Shown here: positions 51,660 through 61,228 of the stretch, piece after piece
Layout of the letters: each line of letters begins with the position of its first letter
How positions within the stretch are numbered: position 1 is the first letter of the stretch
From: JBNJFY01 sp051747265
GTDB taxonomy: Bacteria; Bacteroidota; Rhodothermia; Balneolales; Balneolaceae
Direction of reading: 5' to 3'
Length of the DNA: 64,000 bases
Assembly (NCBI GenBank): GCA_051747265.1
Contig: JBNJFY010000005.1
Span: 260,631 to 324,630, forward strand
Position numbers and translations under genes: made by a program
The notes under the pieces: model-generated
What the model was told of the DNA's origin: nothing
Seen by the model: the letters and a program-made list of their open reading frames with translations, nothing else
The model's database searches: none

Positions 51660-54656
51660 ATGTTCACGGACCATAAGAGTCGTAATCGTCTATTTGCGGG
51701 ATTCGTATTTCTCGCGGCACTTATTCTATATACGATAACACTCGCACCCACCGCAAGTTTTTGGGATGCCGGTGAGTTTATTGCTGTTGCAAATGGTTTA
51801 CAGGTAACTCACCCACCGGGCGCCCCCTTCTATCTATTGATTGGACGGTTCTTTTCCATGTTTATGCCTCCTCTTTACGTGGCATTGAGTGTTAATTTTG
51901 TCAGTGCCCTGGCCTCGGCACTGACCGTCATGTTCCTCTACCTGATTATCGTGCGATTGGTACGAGAGTGGAAAGGTCATCCTGATGAGTATCCCAAGAT
52001 CGATCTGGTGGGAATGTACGGTGGAGCCATCATCGGCGCATTAACCTTCGCGGTAACCGACTCCTTCTGGTTCAGTGCCGTAGAATCCGAGGTCTATGCC
52101 TTGTCTATGTTTTTTACCTCTATTGTGGCTTGGCTGGCTTTCAAATGGTCTGAGCACGCCGATGACCCGGGCAACGAACGCTGGTTGATTTTAATCGCTT
52201 ATATGTTCGGACTAGCTACCGGCGTTCACCTCTTAAACCTGTTGGTGCTCTTTTTTGTCGCCCTGATTATCTATTTCCGAACGCGCAAAGTTCAACTGCT
52301 CAGCTTGGTAATCACCGGCGTGATCGCAATTGTGTCTTTCTTCGCAATCTATCCGTTTACCATTATCACCCTGCCTGATTTGATGGATGATATTACCCAT
52401 GCCACCTATGGGTTGGTAGGACCGGTAATTTATATCGCCATCATCGGGCTAACCCTGGCTGCTGGAATCTATTACACGCACACTCGCAATAAGCGAACCG
52501 CCAACATGGTACTGATCATGTATGCCATGATCCTCATCGGCTATTCCAGTTACGCTTTGGTGTTTATTCGCTCCATGGCTGATCCCCCGATTGATGAGAA
52601 TGATCCGGAGACCGTAGATGACTTTGTGAAGTACTTGAAACGTGAGCAGTATGGACAAACACCCCTATTAAGCGGCTATACGTATAACAACGAAAAAGAA
52701 ACCATCGACCGATCCAGCGAAAAGCTCTTCCCGCGTCGTCATTCGGGGAATGAACGTCACCTGCAAAAATACGCTCAGTATGAATCCGACTGGGATTTCT
52801 TCTGGAATTATCAGATCAACCACATGTATTTCCGGTATTTTAACTGGAACTTTATCGGTCGAGACGCTGACATTCAGGATGCCGGTTGGAACGCCGGATT
52901 TCGGGAATCGGATCATGAAGACAATCCGGCACACAACAACTATTATTTCCTTCCCTTCTTACTAGGCTTATTCGGATTGATCTTTCATTTCCAACGAGAC
53001 TGGAAGCGAGCGCTGTCTGTCTTCGTGCTCTTCTTTATGACCGGTCTGGCCATTGTAATCTATCTGAACCAAACGCCCTTTCAGCCGCGCGAGCGGGACT
53101 ATGCCTACGTGGGATCGTTTTTCGCCTTCAGTATCTGGATCGGTCTGGGGGCTACCGGTATCATAGAACTGATCAAAGATTACCTGAATCGGAATCTGAT
53201 AGCCTCTTACGCCTCACTGGGTGTGCTCTTCCTGGCCATTCCGGTGCTTATGTTGAGTGAAAACTTCCACGATCACGATCGCAGTGAGCGCTATGTGGCA
53301 CCTGATTACGCTTTCAATCTGCTAAATTCTTGTGCGCCCAACGCTATTCTGTTTACCAATGGAGATAACGACACCTTCCCGCTCTGGTATCTACAGGAAG
53401 TGGAAGGTGTTCGAACCGATGTGCGCATTGTTTGCCTCAGTCTGCTAAACACCGACTGGTATATCAAACAGCTCAAAAATCAATGGTCGCACGAATCGGC
53501 GCCCCTCCCTATCTCATTGACCGATGATGAAATAGAAAATCTGGAGGACAAATTTCGCTTCCGCAATCCGGATGATTTTTGGACGCCGAAAACGGTGACC
53601 GTACCGGTAAACAAAGCAACGCTTAAAAACGCCTTAGCATCCAAACAAAACTACTTGGAAGCCATCGGCGCCGCGGATACCTCCTTGGCGATTCCCTATG
53701 AAGGTGTGGATTATGCCATGCCGGTAGACTCCATGGATAATCAGATCAGCTACCGGGTGGAAGGTACCTTCCTCGGACAAGATCGCGACGGATCCAAACT
53801 CTATTATACGCGGATCCAGGATGATCTAATCATGGATTTGATTAAAACCAATCAATGGGTTCGCCCTATTTACTTCGCTACCACGGTTTCTCGGAGCAGC
53901 CAACTGAATCTACAGCCCTATTTCCGATTAGAAGGCCAGGCATTCCGTCTGGTGCCTAAAGAGCATCCCGGTGAAGACTTCGGCTGGATTGATACCGATA
54001 TCTATACCAAACGACTGCGCACTTTCCGCTATCGGGAGCTGGATAATCCGGACGCGTATTTCGATGAAAATATTCGCCGGATGATCGACAGTTACCGATT
54101 TGGATTTACCCAATTGTCGGATCGCTTTAAAGAGCTGGGGCAACCAGATAGCGCCCTGAAGTATCTGACCTGGGGACAGGAAAAAGTACCGTTCACTACG
54201 GTGCAAGGCGATCTCAACTCGCAAGTCACTTATGCCTATCGCTATGCTGATTTGGAAGCCTATGATCAAGCTGTGGAACTGGCTGAGTTAGCCAAACAGG
54301 AGATGTTGAAAGAGTTAGTGGCCAAGATGGATGATTATGACCGTTTGCAGGACGAGCTGGTGGCCATGGACGATCGGATTCAAGACGCGCGCAAAAATGC
54401 GGATATGACTGCCGGTCGACAGATTCAGGCAGATATGCAATCGCTGCTCTCTCGTCGAGAAAACATGATGCGAGATATCTCCTATAACAGCAGCCGCCTG
54501 ATGGTGATCCAGCGCATCTACTTCATGGCGGGTAATACCGAGCAAGCCAAAGCGCTGGCCGATACCGCTAACTCGTTAACCCACAATCGCATCGGCTTCC
54601 CTACCACCCGCGAGGAAAACAAAAAGCAAGTCGATCAGTTTTACCGTCTGGACTAA
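51660..54656 (+). CDS. DUF2723 membrane protein (GT117/TMEM260-like)
   Basis: About 998 aa. I start at ATG 51660 because AAAGGA lies 3 bases before it; the frame is open to 51621. The N-terminal multi-helix part contains LYTITLAPTASFWDAGEF, with the acidic residue typical of the GT-C fold, and THPPGAPFYLLIGR. The eukaryotic homologue TMEM260 is an O-mannosyltransferase, and bacterial DUF2723 proteins are assigned to the same GT family. The rest is a soluble region with LTNGDNDTFPLWYLQEV and a helical TPR-like C-terminus (residues 840-985). Confidence 0.8.
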   Translation: MFTDHKSRNRLFAGFVFLAALILYTITLAPTASFWDAGEFIAVANGLQVTHPPGAPFYLLIGRFFSMFMPPLYVALSVNFVSALASALTVMFLYLIIVRLVREWKGHPDEYPKIDLVGMYGGAIIGALTFAVTDSFWFSAVESEVYALSMFFTSIVAWLAFKWSEHADDPGNERWLILIAYMFGLATGVHLLNLLVLFFVALIIYFRTRKVQLLSLVITGVIAIVSFFAIYPFTIITLPDLMDDITHATYGLVGPVIYIAIIGLTLAAGIYYTHTRNKRTANMVLIMYAMILIGYSSYALVFIRSMADPPIDENDPETVDDFVKYLKREQYGQTPLLSGYTYNNEKETIDRSSEKLFPRRHSGNERHLQKYAQYESDWDFFWNYQINHMYFRYFNWNFIGRDADIQDAGWNAGFRESDHEDNPAHNNYYFLPFLLGLFGLIFHFQRDWKRALSVFVLFFMTGLAIVIYLNQTPFQPRERDYAYVGSFFAFSIWIGLGATGIIELIKDYLNRNLIASYASLGVLFLAIPVLMLSENFHDHDRSERYVAPDYAFNLLNSCAPNAILFTNGDNDTFPLWYLQEVEGVRTDVRIVCLSLLNTDWYIKQLKNQWSHESAPLPISLTDDEIENLEDKFRFRNPDDFWTPKTVTVPVNKATLKNALASKQNYLEAIGAADTSLAIPYEGVDYAMPVDSMDNQISYRVEGTFLGQDRDGSKLYYTRIQDDLIMDLIKTNQWVRPIYFATTVSRSSQLNLQPYFRLEGQAFRLVPKEHPGEDFGWIDTDIYTKRLRTFRYRELDNPDAYFDENIRRMIDSYRFGFTQLSDRFKELGQPDSALKYLTWGQEKVPFTTVQGDLNSQVTYAYRYADLEAYDQAVELAELAKQEMLKELVAKMDDYDRLQDELVAMDDRIQDARKNADMTAGRQIQADMQSLLSRRENMMRDISYNSSRLMVIQRIYFMAGNTEQAKALADTANSLTHNRIGFPTTREENKKQVDQFYRLD

Positions 54657-54659
54657 GTA

Positions 54660-54773
54660 AAGACGACGGACCACAGACGACAGACTACAGAATACGGTCG
54701 TCGGTGGTCTGTCGTCCATCGTCCGTCGTCCATCGTCCATCGTCCGTCGTCTGTCGTCTGTCGTCCATCGTCT
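54660..54773. repeat. GACGACA/TGTCGTC 7-mer inverted array
   Basis: Left arm 54661-54690 (GACGACGG, CAGACGACAGAC) is followed by a right arm 54697-54773. The right arm is a tandem run of TCGTCCA/TCGTCCG/TCGTCTG 7-mers, about ten copies, which is the reverse complement type. It lies directly after the DUF2723 stop codon and before the 54859 gene. Confidence 0.8.
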
Positions 54774-54858
54774 TTAAATTAATTCGTTTATTATTAAGCA
54801 ATAAGCAATTATATTCCATCCACAGAAATTGATAACTGTCACTAGTTAACGGCAAGCC

Positions 54859-55320
54859 ATGGTTCACGAGTTTACGAAAGAAAATATTGACGCCATTGGA
54901 AACGTCTTGGGTGCCACTCCCAAACCGCTGGGCGACGACGTTTATCGCTTTGAGGTAGTAAATGAAGATGAAAGCCGCCGGCTTGCGTTGGAAGTGCACA
55001 TGGGCCTGGATGTCAATGACGACAAAATGAACATGGTCTCGGTTTACTCCCAAAATACCTTCCTGCAACTACATAACTGCACCGCTTTTGTGGCTAGCGA
55101 CATGCTTAAACAGGTCACCTTTTTTGGTAAACAAGGGGGACGCACTTCCGGGTTGATCGTAGAAAACGAAGCTGGCTGTAGTCTTTACGCCAATGTAGAC
55201 GATCAGATTTTAAACTCCGACTTCACTCAACTACCTGAAGATATCATGATGTGCAGCGTGGCCCTCTCCCTGACCGAAAACACCGATCTGGGTGGTTTCA
55301 GTTTTGACGAAGACGAATAA
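54859..55320 (+). CDS. Hypothetical cytoplasmic protein
   Basis: 153 aa, no family recognised. Alternating strands and helices, for example LALEVHMGLDVNDD and VYSQNTFLQLHNCTAFVASDMLKQVTFFG, with an acidic end (GGFSFDEDE). No signal or membrane segment. It precedes ybeY by 30 bases and is probably the first gene of the ybeY-smg-topoisomerase-DUF445 run. Confidence 0.6.
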   Translation: MVHEFTKENIDAIGNVLGATPKPLGDDVYRFEVVNEDESRRLALEVHMGLDVNDDKMNMVSVYSQNTFLQLHNCTAFVASDMLKQVTFFGKQGGRTSGLIVENEAGCSLYANVDDQILNSDFTQLPEDIMMCSVALSLTENTDLGGFSFDEDE

Positions 55321-55350
55321 ATCTCCATACACCAAGTTACTTTTCCTTCT

Positions 55351-55827
55351 TTGAGCGAAACACCGTTTCCCGAACCCGAAACATCCGACCAGCGTCCGGC
55401 CCTGGAAATATTTAATGAATCAGATCGTCCCATCCCCCTCGGTGATAAAGATCATCATTGGCTGCTCCAACAAGTTGAGCAACATGAAGACGCACAATTT
55501 TCCCATGTGGAACTGGTTTATGTGACAGCGGATCGAATCATTGAGATCAACACCGAACATTTGGATCGAGACTACGCCACCGATATCATCTCCTTTCGAT
55601 ACGATGAACACGGATCCGATCATCACGCCGTGGAAGGTACGCTTTTTTGCTGTCCGGAGCGTATTACCGAGCAAGCTGAAGAATGGGAAACCACCCCCGA
55701 AGAGGAATTCAAACGGGTTTTCGTTCACGGACTCCTGCACTTGCTAGACTATGAAGATCAGACAGACGATCAACGGCAAGCTATGAGAAACCGAGAAAAT
55801 TATTATCTTTCACAAGAGGCATCATGA
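55351..55827 (+). CDS. ybeY: Endoribonuclease YbeY
   Basis: 158 aa, starting at TTG 55351 (no ATG or GTG is in frame upstream). The YbeY region LVYVTADRIIEINTEHLDRDYATDIISF and the metal site VHGLLHLLDYED are present. The third ligand position of the HGxLHLxGYDH motif is Asp here, as in other Bacteroidota-type YbeY, so I do not read it as a loss. YbeY processes 16S rRNA 3' ends and takes part in ribosome quality control. The downstream smg-like gene overlaps by 4 bases. Confidence 0.85.
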   Translation: MSETPFPEPETSDQRPALEIFNESDRPIPLGDKDHHWLLQQVEQHEDAQFSHVELVYVTADRIIEINTEHLDRDYATDIISFRYDEHGSDHHAVEGTLFCCPERITEQAEEWETTPEEEFKRVFVHGLLHLLDYEDQTDDQRQAMRNRENYYLSQEAS

Positions 55828-56279
55828 GACCGAACGTCATAGATATTATCCTGCATATAGTCCGACGTCTCCAAACCGGGGATACCTTGGAGGAGATTAG
55901 CGACGAATCGTTCAGCGGCTACAACACCTCCGAAATATCCGCCGCCTACTCATGGATCGTGCAAAAACACAAAGCCGGCGATCTACCCAAACCAGTTACC
56001 CAAGGCTCTACCAAACATCAGAAAAGCCACCGTGTACTGCACATGGCTGAAAAGATGATGATCACCCCGGAAGCTCACGGTTTTATGCTGGAACTGATCA
56101 ATTCCGGACTCATTGACCACCTGCAGATGGAACGGGTTATTGAGAAACTGATGCTCACCCCTACCGAGCGAGTAACCAAAGCCAAAATCAAAGAGACCGT
56201 ATCAAAGATTATTTTCAACAATGAGCCGACGAACCCTTTGGCCTCTTTATTTTTAACAGGTAATGAGACCATCAACTAA
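55824..56279 (+). CDS. smg: Smg/DUF494 family protein
   Basis: 151 aa. Pattern HRVLHMAEKMMITPEAHGFMLELINSGLIDHLQMERVIEKLM matches the conserved core of DUF494/Smg proteins, mostly helical and of unknown function. In many proteobacteria smg sits beside topoisomerase I or dprA. Here too the next gene encodes a topoisomerase-IA-like protein, which supports the assignment. ATGA overlap with ybeY. Confidence 0.72.
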   Translation: MRPNVIDIILHIVRRLQTGDTLEEISDESFSGYNTSEISAAYSWIVQKHKAGDLPKPVTQGSTKHQKSHRVLHMAEKMMITPEAHGFMLELINSGLIDHLQMERVIEKLMLTPTERVTKAKIKETVSKIIFNNEPTNPLASLFLTGNETIN

Positions 56280-56311
56280 CCCGTATTCTCCACAATGGAA
56301 TCCTGACCACC

Positions 56312-57562
56312 ATGAGCACGGCAGCATACACCCTGTTGCTTGTAGAATCTCCTACGGTGGCCCAGATTGTAACCGGCTTTAATCTGCCCTATCTAGAAGT
56401 TATAGCCACACACGGCTATTGCTGGCAACCGGTCTGGGATTCCGACTCCCGAAGCTTGATTCCCCGCGCTCATCCCGATCATGTTGAACGACGTAAACGC
56501 ATCGCTAAGCAAGCCCAGTGGGCCTCGCGCGTCATCATCGCCACCGATTCCGACCCCTCGGGAGTGTTCATCGCTCATGCCTTACACCGTTTTTTGAACA
56601 AGGATCGAACCGACTTACAGCGCACCTTCCTTTCGGGGCTCAATCCTACATCGGTGGTCCATGCGATCGAACAGGCCACCGATTACTCGGCCACTTCCTA
56701 TCAACAGCTCGTACACCGATCCCGGATACAGCGCCGAATGGCTGCTCAATTATCCGCTCTCTTCCCAGATCTGCCCTCCCGGTTATACTGGACAGCCTTG
56801 GCACTATTAAGCGTTCCGGATCCAACAGAACCGATCTACCAACCAGCCCCCCAACATGGATGGTCCACCGTTGACCTATTACTGCAGGCGAGTACCGTCT
56901 TTCAGGGGCGCTCCTATGATGAGCTACAGCAGGAGTTACAGGCGCTATTTACGCGCACCAACCCGGAAACAGAAACCGGCGGGTTAATCAGCTACCCACG
57001 GACCTCGGCGCGCGGCTACTATCCGGACAGTTGGGCCTACTGGGAACGCCAATGGATCAAACAGCGAAATATTGAATCGTTCCGGCCTACCGCTCTTCGG
57101 CCCACCATTCCCTCCTCATCAGCTCATCAATCGTTGCATCCCTTGGATTTGAGTCTGACGCCCGAAATTGTACGACCCCAACTGACTCGCACGCAATTCA
57201 TGCTCTACAAGATGATATATGATCATCACAGGCACTTGTTGAGCTGCCCCTTGCCCGATCAGCAGATTGTATCCGGTTCTGCTCTGGATCCAATTCACCA
57301 AGCCCTGCACTTCTCGGCGCTGCGCCCCTCTCATGTGGGAACCGCCCTGGATCAGTTCATTAAACAAGGTTGGTTACGACGCTCCACCGAGCCAGAGAAT
57401 CCCTCCTTACTTTTCCTGGATCATGAAGCAAAACATCAAATGATCCGTATAGCTGAACCGTTGTCCACTGTGGTGCAACAACTTCACCAGTTGGTAGTAT
57501 CGGAACATTGTTCCACGGACGAAATTGATCAAGTGCTTGAACCGCTAACCGGGAGATCGTAG
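56312..57562 (+). CDS. Short type IA topoisomerase-like protein
   Basis: 416 aa, about half the size of bacterial topoisomerase I. Toprim domain: LLLVESPTVAQIV with E12, and ATDSDPSG with D79 and D81. The DxDxE third acidic residue is Ser83. The nucleophile motif GLISYPRTSARG (Y228, R230) matches the catalytic region of type IA enzymes. There are no cysteine zinc fingers at the C-terminus. It could be a divergent active enzyme or an inactive relative. Adjacent to smg, as true topA often is. Its start is 33 bases after smg. Confidence 0.7.
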   Translation: MSTAAYTLLLVESPTVAQIVTGFNLPYLEVIATHGYCWQPVWDSDSRSLIPRAHPDHVERRKRIAKQAQWASRVIIATDSDPSGVFIAHALHRFLNKDRTDLQRTFLSGLNPTSVVHAIEQATDYSATSYQQLVHRSRIQRRMAAQLSALFPDLPSRLYWTALALLSVPDPTEPIYQPAPQHGWSTVDLLLQASTVFQGRSYDELQQELQALFTRTNPETETGGLISYPRTSARGYYPDSWAYWERQWIKQRNIESFRPTALRPTIPSSSAHQSLHPLDLSLTPEIVRPQLTRTQFMLYKMIYDHHRHLLSCPLPDQQIVSGSALDPIHQALHFSALRPSHVGTALDQFIKQGWLRRSTEPENPSLLFLDHEAKHQMIRIAEPLSTVVQQLHQLVVSEHCSTDEIDQVLEPLTGRS

Positions 57563-57571
57563 CTTATTGAT

Positions 57572-58783
57572 ATGAATACCGAATCCTCATCTATGGACCC
57601 AACTCCAGATCCGCTGGAGGAACTAAATCTCACTGATGAATCGCTGGATCCCACCGTGCGAAGGGAAGCAGTGGAGATGGCCAAAGATAAAACGCAAGCT
57701 TACGGCAAAGCACTTTGGTCACTGATTAATGTGCACGCCAAACAATCGCGGGAAAAAGCACCGACAGCCACCGTGGAGCCCAAACGCTACTCCATGGAAA
57801 ACGCATGGATTCTTAGCCTTTTATTAGCGGTACCCTATTTATTGGTGGGTATTTTCATAACATCTTTTTTCTGGGATTTTCCCGGTATGCAATGGAATCT
57901 CTGGGGTATCCGGATCCAGATGACCGGCCTGTTGCGAATACTGAGCGTATCCGGTATGATCGGATTTATGACCAACTGGCTGGCCATTACTATGCTGTTT
58001 CGCCCCGCGGTAAAGCGACCACTTTTAGGCCACGGATTGATTCCCGCCCAAAAGGATCGCATCGCCTGGCGCCTGTCACAAGCCGTAGCTAATGATCTGA
58101 TCAACCCGGAGATCATCAAACAAAAAATTCACGAATCCAACGCCATTGGGAAATACCGCGAGCAGGCTACCGATGTGATCCGCAAAGTGATTGACGCCCC
58201 CACCTTTCGGGAAGAGCTTAAAAAACTGGTCGTGGAATACGTGGACGAAATGATCGCCGATCCCACCATTCGCACCGCCATCGCTACCCGGATCCTGGAG
58301 CAGATCGAAACGGCCATGGAGAGTAAAACCGTGGAACGCTTTGCCCTGCGGTTGTACACCTACCTGCGTGGCCAGGAAGCCCAAGAGTTGATTGATGAGG
58401 CCCTGTTGGAACTACCGGCCAGTATTGAAAATGGTCTGGATAAGTTGGATGATCTCCTGGATAACATTCCCAAAAAAATCGATGAGCACAGCGATGCCAT
58501 CGAAAATTTGGTGACCAATATTTTGTTCAAACTGGTTAACCAACTGGATGTACAAAAGCTGGTGCAAGACAACATCCAGCAGTTTGAAGAACGACGTCTG
58601 GAGAAAATGATCAAAGGAGCCACTAACGAGCAGCTCAATTATATACAGTATTTGGGAGCGGTATTAGGAACCATCGGCGGTTTCGTAATCTGGGAGCCCC
58701 TGATCAGCATCATCGTGTTGGGCACTATTACCGGCTCCATCCTGTTGGTTGATCACTTGCTGTTTACTTGGCAGCAAAAATAG
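57572..58783 (+). CDS. DUF445 family membrane protein
   Basis: 403 aa. Hydrophobic segments near residues 70-92 (WILSLLLAVPYLLVGIFITSF) and 105-150 with MIGFMTNWLAITMLFRP, then a long helical cytoplasmic or periplasmic region of VGKYREQATDVIRK-type amphipathic helices, and a C-terminal pair of helices (IVLGTITGSILLVDHLL). DUF445 proteins are inner-membrane proteins of unknown function. It starts 9 bases after the topoisomerase-like gene, so it is in that operon. Confidence 0.85.
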   Translation: MNTESSSMDPTPDPLEELNLTDESLDPTVRREAVEMAKDKTQAYGKALWSLINVHAKQSREKAPTATVEPKRYSMENAWILSLLLAVPYLLVGIFITSFFWDFPGMQWNLWGIRIQMTGLLRILSVSGMIGFMTNWLAITMLFRPAVKRPLLGHGLIPAQKDRIAWRLSQAVANDLINPEIIKQKIHESNAIGKYREQATDVIRKVIDAPTFREELKKLVVEYVDEMIADPTIRTAIATRILEQIETAMESKTVERFALRLYTYLRGQEAQELIDEALLELPASIENGLDKLDDLLDNIPKKIDEHSDAIENLVTNILFKLVNQLDVQKLVQDNIQQFEERRLEKMIKGATNEQLNYIQYLGAVLGTIGGFVIWEPLISIIVLGTITGSILLVDHLLFTWQQK

Positions 58784-58800
58784 TTTCCATTGATGGACAT

Positions 58801-59038
58801 GGCTCAGGACTCAGAATTCAGGACTCAGGACTCAGGACTCAGAAGAATCGGTGTAACTATCAAAATATAAGCCCAAGAGTAATTTTAGCCAGAGATGTCA
58901 TATGGGGATACTTATTTCAGCTTACTGACTTCTGAATTCTGACTTCTGACTTCTGACTTCTGACTTCTGACTTCTGAATTCTGAGTCCTGAGTCCTGAGT
59001 CCTAAGTCCTAAGTCCTGAGTCCTGAGTCCTGAGTCCC
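58801..59038. repeat. ACTCAGG/CTTCTGA 7-mer inverted array
   Basis: Left arm 58803-58844 is a run of ACTCAGG units. About 80 bases of other sequence follow, then a right arm 58924-59036 made of CTTCTGA units (58924-58979) and GAGTCCT/AAGTCCT units (58982-59036). Right-arm GAGTCCT is the reverse complement of left-arm AGGACTC, so the arms can pair. It fills most of the 305-base gap between convergent DUF445 (+) and antiporter (-) genes. Confidence 0.85.
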
Positions 59039-59088
59039 CTTCCGGACGCTCGAATGTGGCTTCGCCACGATTGGGGGTCCATGTAGTG

Positions 59089-60120
59089 CTACGCCGGCAG
59101 GGACGGGATGGAGTCGATGACGCCGAAGTTTTCCAGGCCCATCCAGATGAGAAAGATGCCGTAAACGATGAGCAGGGTTACGGCTTCGGCACGGCTGAGG
59201 AGCATATCCGTGCGTAGAAAACTGAATAACAAAAGCGTACCCAACGTTAAGGCGCCCATCAAGGGAGCGGCCACGGTAAAATTGATCACCGTAGCACCGG
59301 CGATGAGTACGCCTACGGGAATGCAGACCAGCAGATCGAAAATATTACTGCCCAGTACATTAGCTAGCGAAGTGACCGGGTCTCCTTTGCGGGCTTTCTG
59401 AATGCTCACGAAGGCATCGGGAATACTGGTTCCGGCCGCAACCACCGAAATCCCCCATAAAAACGAAGGCGTACCTAGAATTTCACCGTAATTAATAGCC
59501 GCTTGCACCAGCATCTCTACGCCAATCAAGATGACGGCCAAACTGACCAGCAGCATGCCCCACTCCTTCCATGGGTTGATGTCCGAGGTATCCAACTCAG
59601 AGACAAAATCCATGGTATCCTGATACTGGATAAAAATATAAAAGCCATAGAGCACCAGCGGCATCAAGGCCAGGAAACGGGACATCTCCCCAAGGATGAT
59701 CCCCTCGCCATCCGGCACCGGCTGAAAAATAGCCGCAAACGCAAAGGTGATGATCAGTACGGCCACCGAGATGATGTAAAACTGCGCTTCTTTATAAACC
59801 AGATCTCGATTGGCCTTCAACGGATGTTTGGTCACCAAGCCGGATACAGCCGGAATGACCAGAATATTAAAAATCGCCGACCCCACGATAGCCGCTACGC
59901 CCAAATCAAACTCGCCATGTACAATGGTAGAAATAACCACCGTAGATAATTCCGGAAAACTAGACCCGACAGCAACCACCAACGCCCCCTGCACGATATC
60001 CGGCAATTCATAATAGTGAGATAAACGCTCGCTGGCTTTTTCCAGCCAAGAACTGCCTTTCCATAAAATGGCGGTGGCCAATAACGCCACTGCGGTCCAC
60101 AACAAAAGCGATAGAAGCAT
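59089..60120 (-). CDS. Calcium/sodium antiporter (CaCA family, YrbG-like)
   Basis: 343 aa with about ten helices in two inverted halves. The alpha repeats are recognisable: VVAVGSSFPELSTVVISTIVHGEFDLGVAAIVGSAIFN in the first and VVAAGTSIPDAFVSIQKARKGDPVTSLANVLGSNIFD in the second. Each carries the G(S/T)SxPE/D motif that binds cation. It should exchange Ca2+ or a similar cation for Na+ across the inner membrane. Confidence 0.88.
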   Translation of the reverse strand: MLLSLLLWTAVALLATAILWKGSSWLEKASERLSHYYELPDIVQGALVVAVGSSFPELSTVVISTIVHGEFDLGVAAIVGSAIFNILVIPAVSGLVTKHPLKANRDLVYKEAQFYIISVAVLIITFAFAAIFQPVPDGEGIILGEMSRFLALMPLVLYGFYIFIQYQDTMDFVSELDTSDINPWKEWGMLLVSLAVILIGVEMLVQAAINYGEILGTPSFLWGISVVAAGTSIPDAFVSIQKARKGDPVTSLANVLGSNIFDLLVCIPVGVLIAGATVINFTVAAPLMGALTLGTLLLFSFLRTDMLLSRAEAVTLLIVYGIFLIWMGLENFGVIDSIPSLPA

Positions 60121-60206
60121 AACCTGAACAATTTATTTTACCGTAAAACAGTACCTGATCATGCTTAAATGATACAAGTAATTAGCGTTAATTCCAGCAT
60201 AAGGTG

Positions 60207-61172
60207 TTATTGCGTATCCAGCGGACTGATCACTCCCCGACCGCCTTTGTTGAGTACATGGGTATACTTCATAGTAGTACGCACATTTTTGTGACCCAAG
60301 AGTTCTTGAACGGTGCGAATGTCATAGCCATCCTCCAGCAAATGCGTGGCAAAGCTATGCCGAAACGTGTGACAGGTAGCCCGTTTTCGCAGACCCACTT
60401 TCTGTACCGCTTTCTTCACCTTTCGTTGCACATGGGTATCCGACAGATGATAACGATGTTTGATATGTGAACGAGGATCTTTTGCCAGTCGATAGGAAGG
60501 AAATACGTATTGCCACCGTAACGATTTAGCCGCATTAGGATATTTTCTTGCCAGAGCCTGCGGTAGTTTCACCACTCCATACCCTCGCTGTTGATCTCTA
60601 TGGTGAAGCTTACGTACATCGAGCAGTTGCTTTTTTAAGGGAGGAATCAACTGCTGTGGCAATACGGTTAATCGATCCTTACCTCCCTTTCCGTCTCTAA
60701 CCGTAAGTTGACGATACTCAAAATCCAAATCTTTGACTCGTAATCGCAATGCTTCAGAAAGCCTAAGGCCCGAACCGTATAGTAATAAGGCCACAAACTT
60801 AGCCCTCCCTTCATCCATGGCCTGGAGCACACGTGTAGCTTCATCACGCGTTAAGACCACCGGCAAGCGCTTGGGTTTCTTTGCTCGCTTCAGATCATGT
60901 AAAACCGGCATCGGTTGTTCCAGCACCTGATCATACAAAAACACAAAGGCGCATAACGCTTGATTTTGCGTGGAAGCCGCCACATTGCGCTCTGTAGCCA
61001 AATAATTCAGATACTGGGTAACCTCTTCCTTTTTAATATGTAGGGGATGTTTAATTCCACAATATCTGATCAAACGTTTAATCCATTGTACATACGCTTG
61101 CTCGGTTCGGTAGCTGTAATTTCTTCGTTTGATCTCGTTTCTAACCCGAGTCAACAGTTTGGATCTGGCCAT
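60207..61172 (-). CDS. intI: Integron integrase (IntI family tyrosine recombinase)
   Basis: 321 aa, full length. Catalytic residues: R137 in YGSGLRLSEAL, K165 in GGKD, H268 and R271 in HTFRHSFATHLL, H294 in LLGH, and the nucleophile Y303 in MKYTH. Residues 189-225 are the insertion that distinguishes IntI from XerC/D, including LARKYPNAAKSLRWQYVFPS. An SAM-like N-terminal domain starts AYVQWIKRLIRYCG. A GGAG ribosome site lies 5 bases before the start. The gene appears intact and probably active. Confidence 0.93.
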   Translation of the reverse strand: MARSKLLTRVRNEIKRRNYSYRTEQAYVQWIKRLIRYCGIKHPLHIKKEEVTQYLNYLATERNVAASTQNQALCAFVFLYDQVLEQPMPVLHDLKRAKKPKRLPVVLTRDEATRVLQAMDEGRAKFVALLLYGSGLRLSEALRLRVKDLDFEYRQLTVRDGKGGKDRLTVLPQQLIPPLKKQLLDVRKLHHRDQQRGYGVVKLPQALARKYPNAAKSLRWQYVFPSYRLAKDPRSHIKHRYHLSDTHVQRKVKKAVQKVGLRKRATCHTFRHSFATHLLEDGYDIRTVQELLGHKNVRTTMKYTHVLNKGGRGVISPLDTQ

Positions 61173-61228
61173 AACATCTCCATTGCTTTTTATGGAATAG
61201 ATGCATGAAACCGAAGATCCTTACATTA

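Noticed and set aside
55351..55827. YbeY with Asp instead of the third metal histidine
   Set aside because: This variation is usual in Bacteroidota-type YbeY, so it does not mean loss of activity.
58801..59038. CRISPR array in the heptamer repeats
   Set aside because: Units are 7 bases with no unique spacers of constant length and no cas genes nearby.
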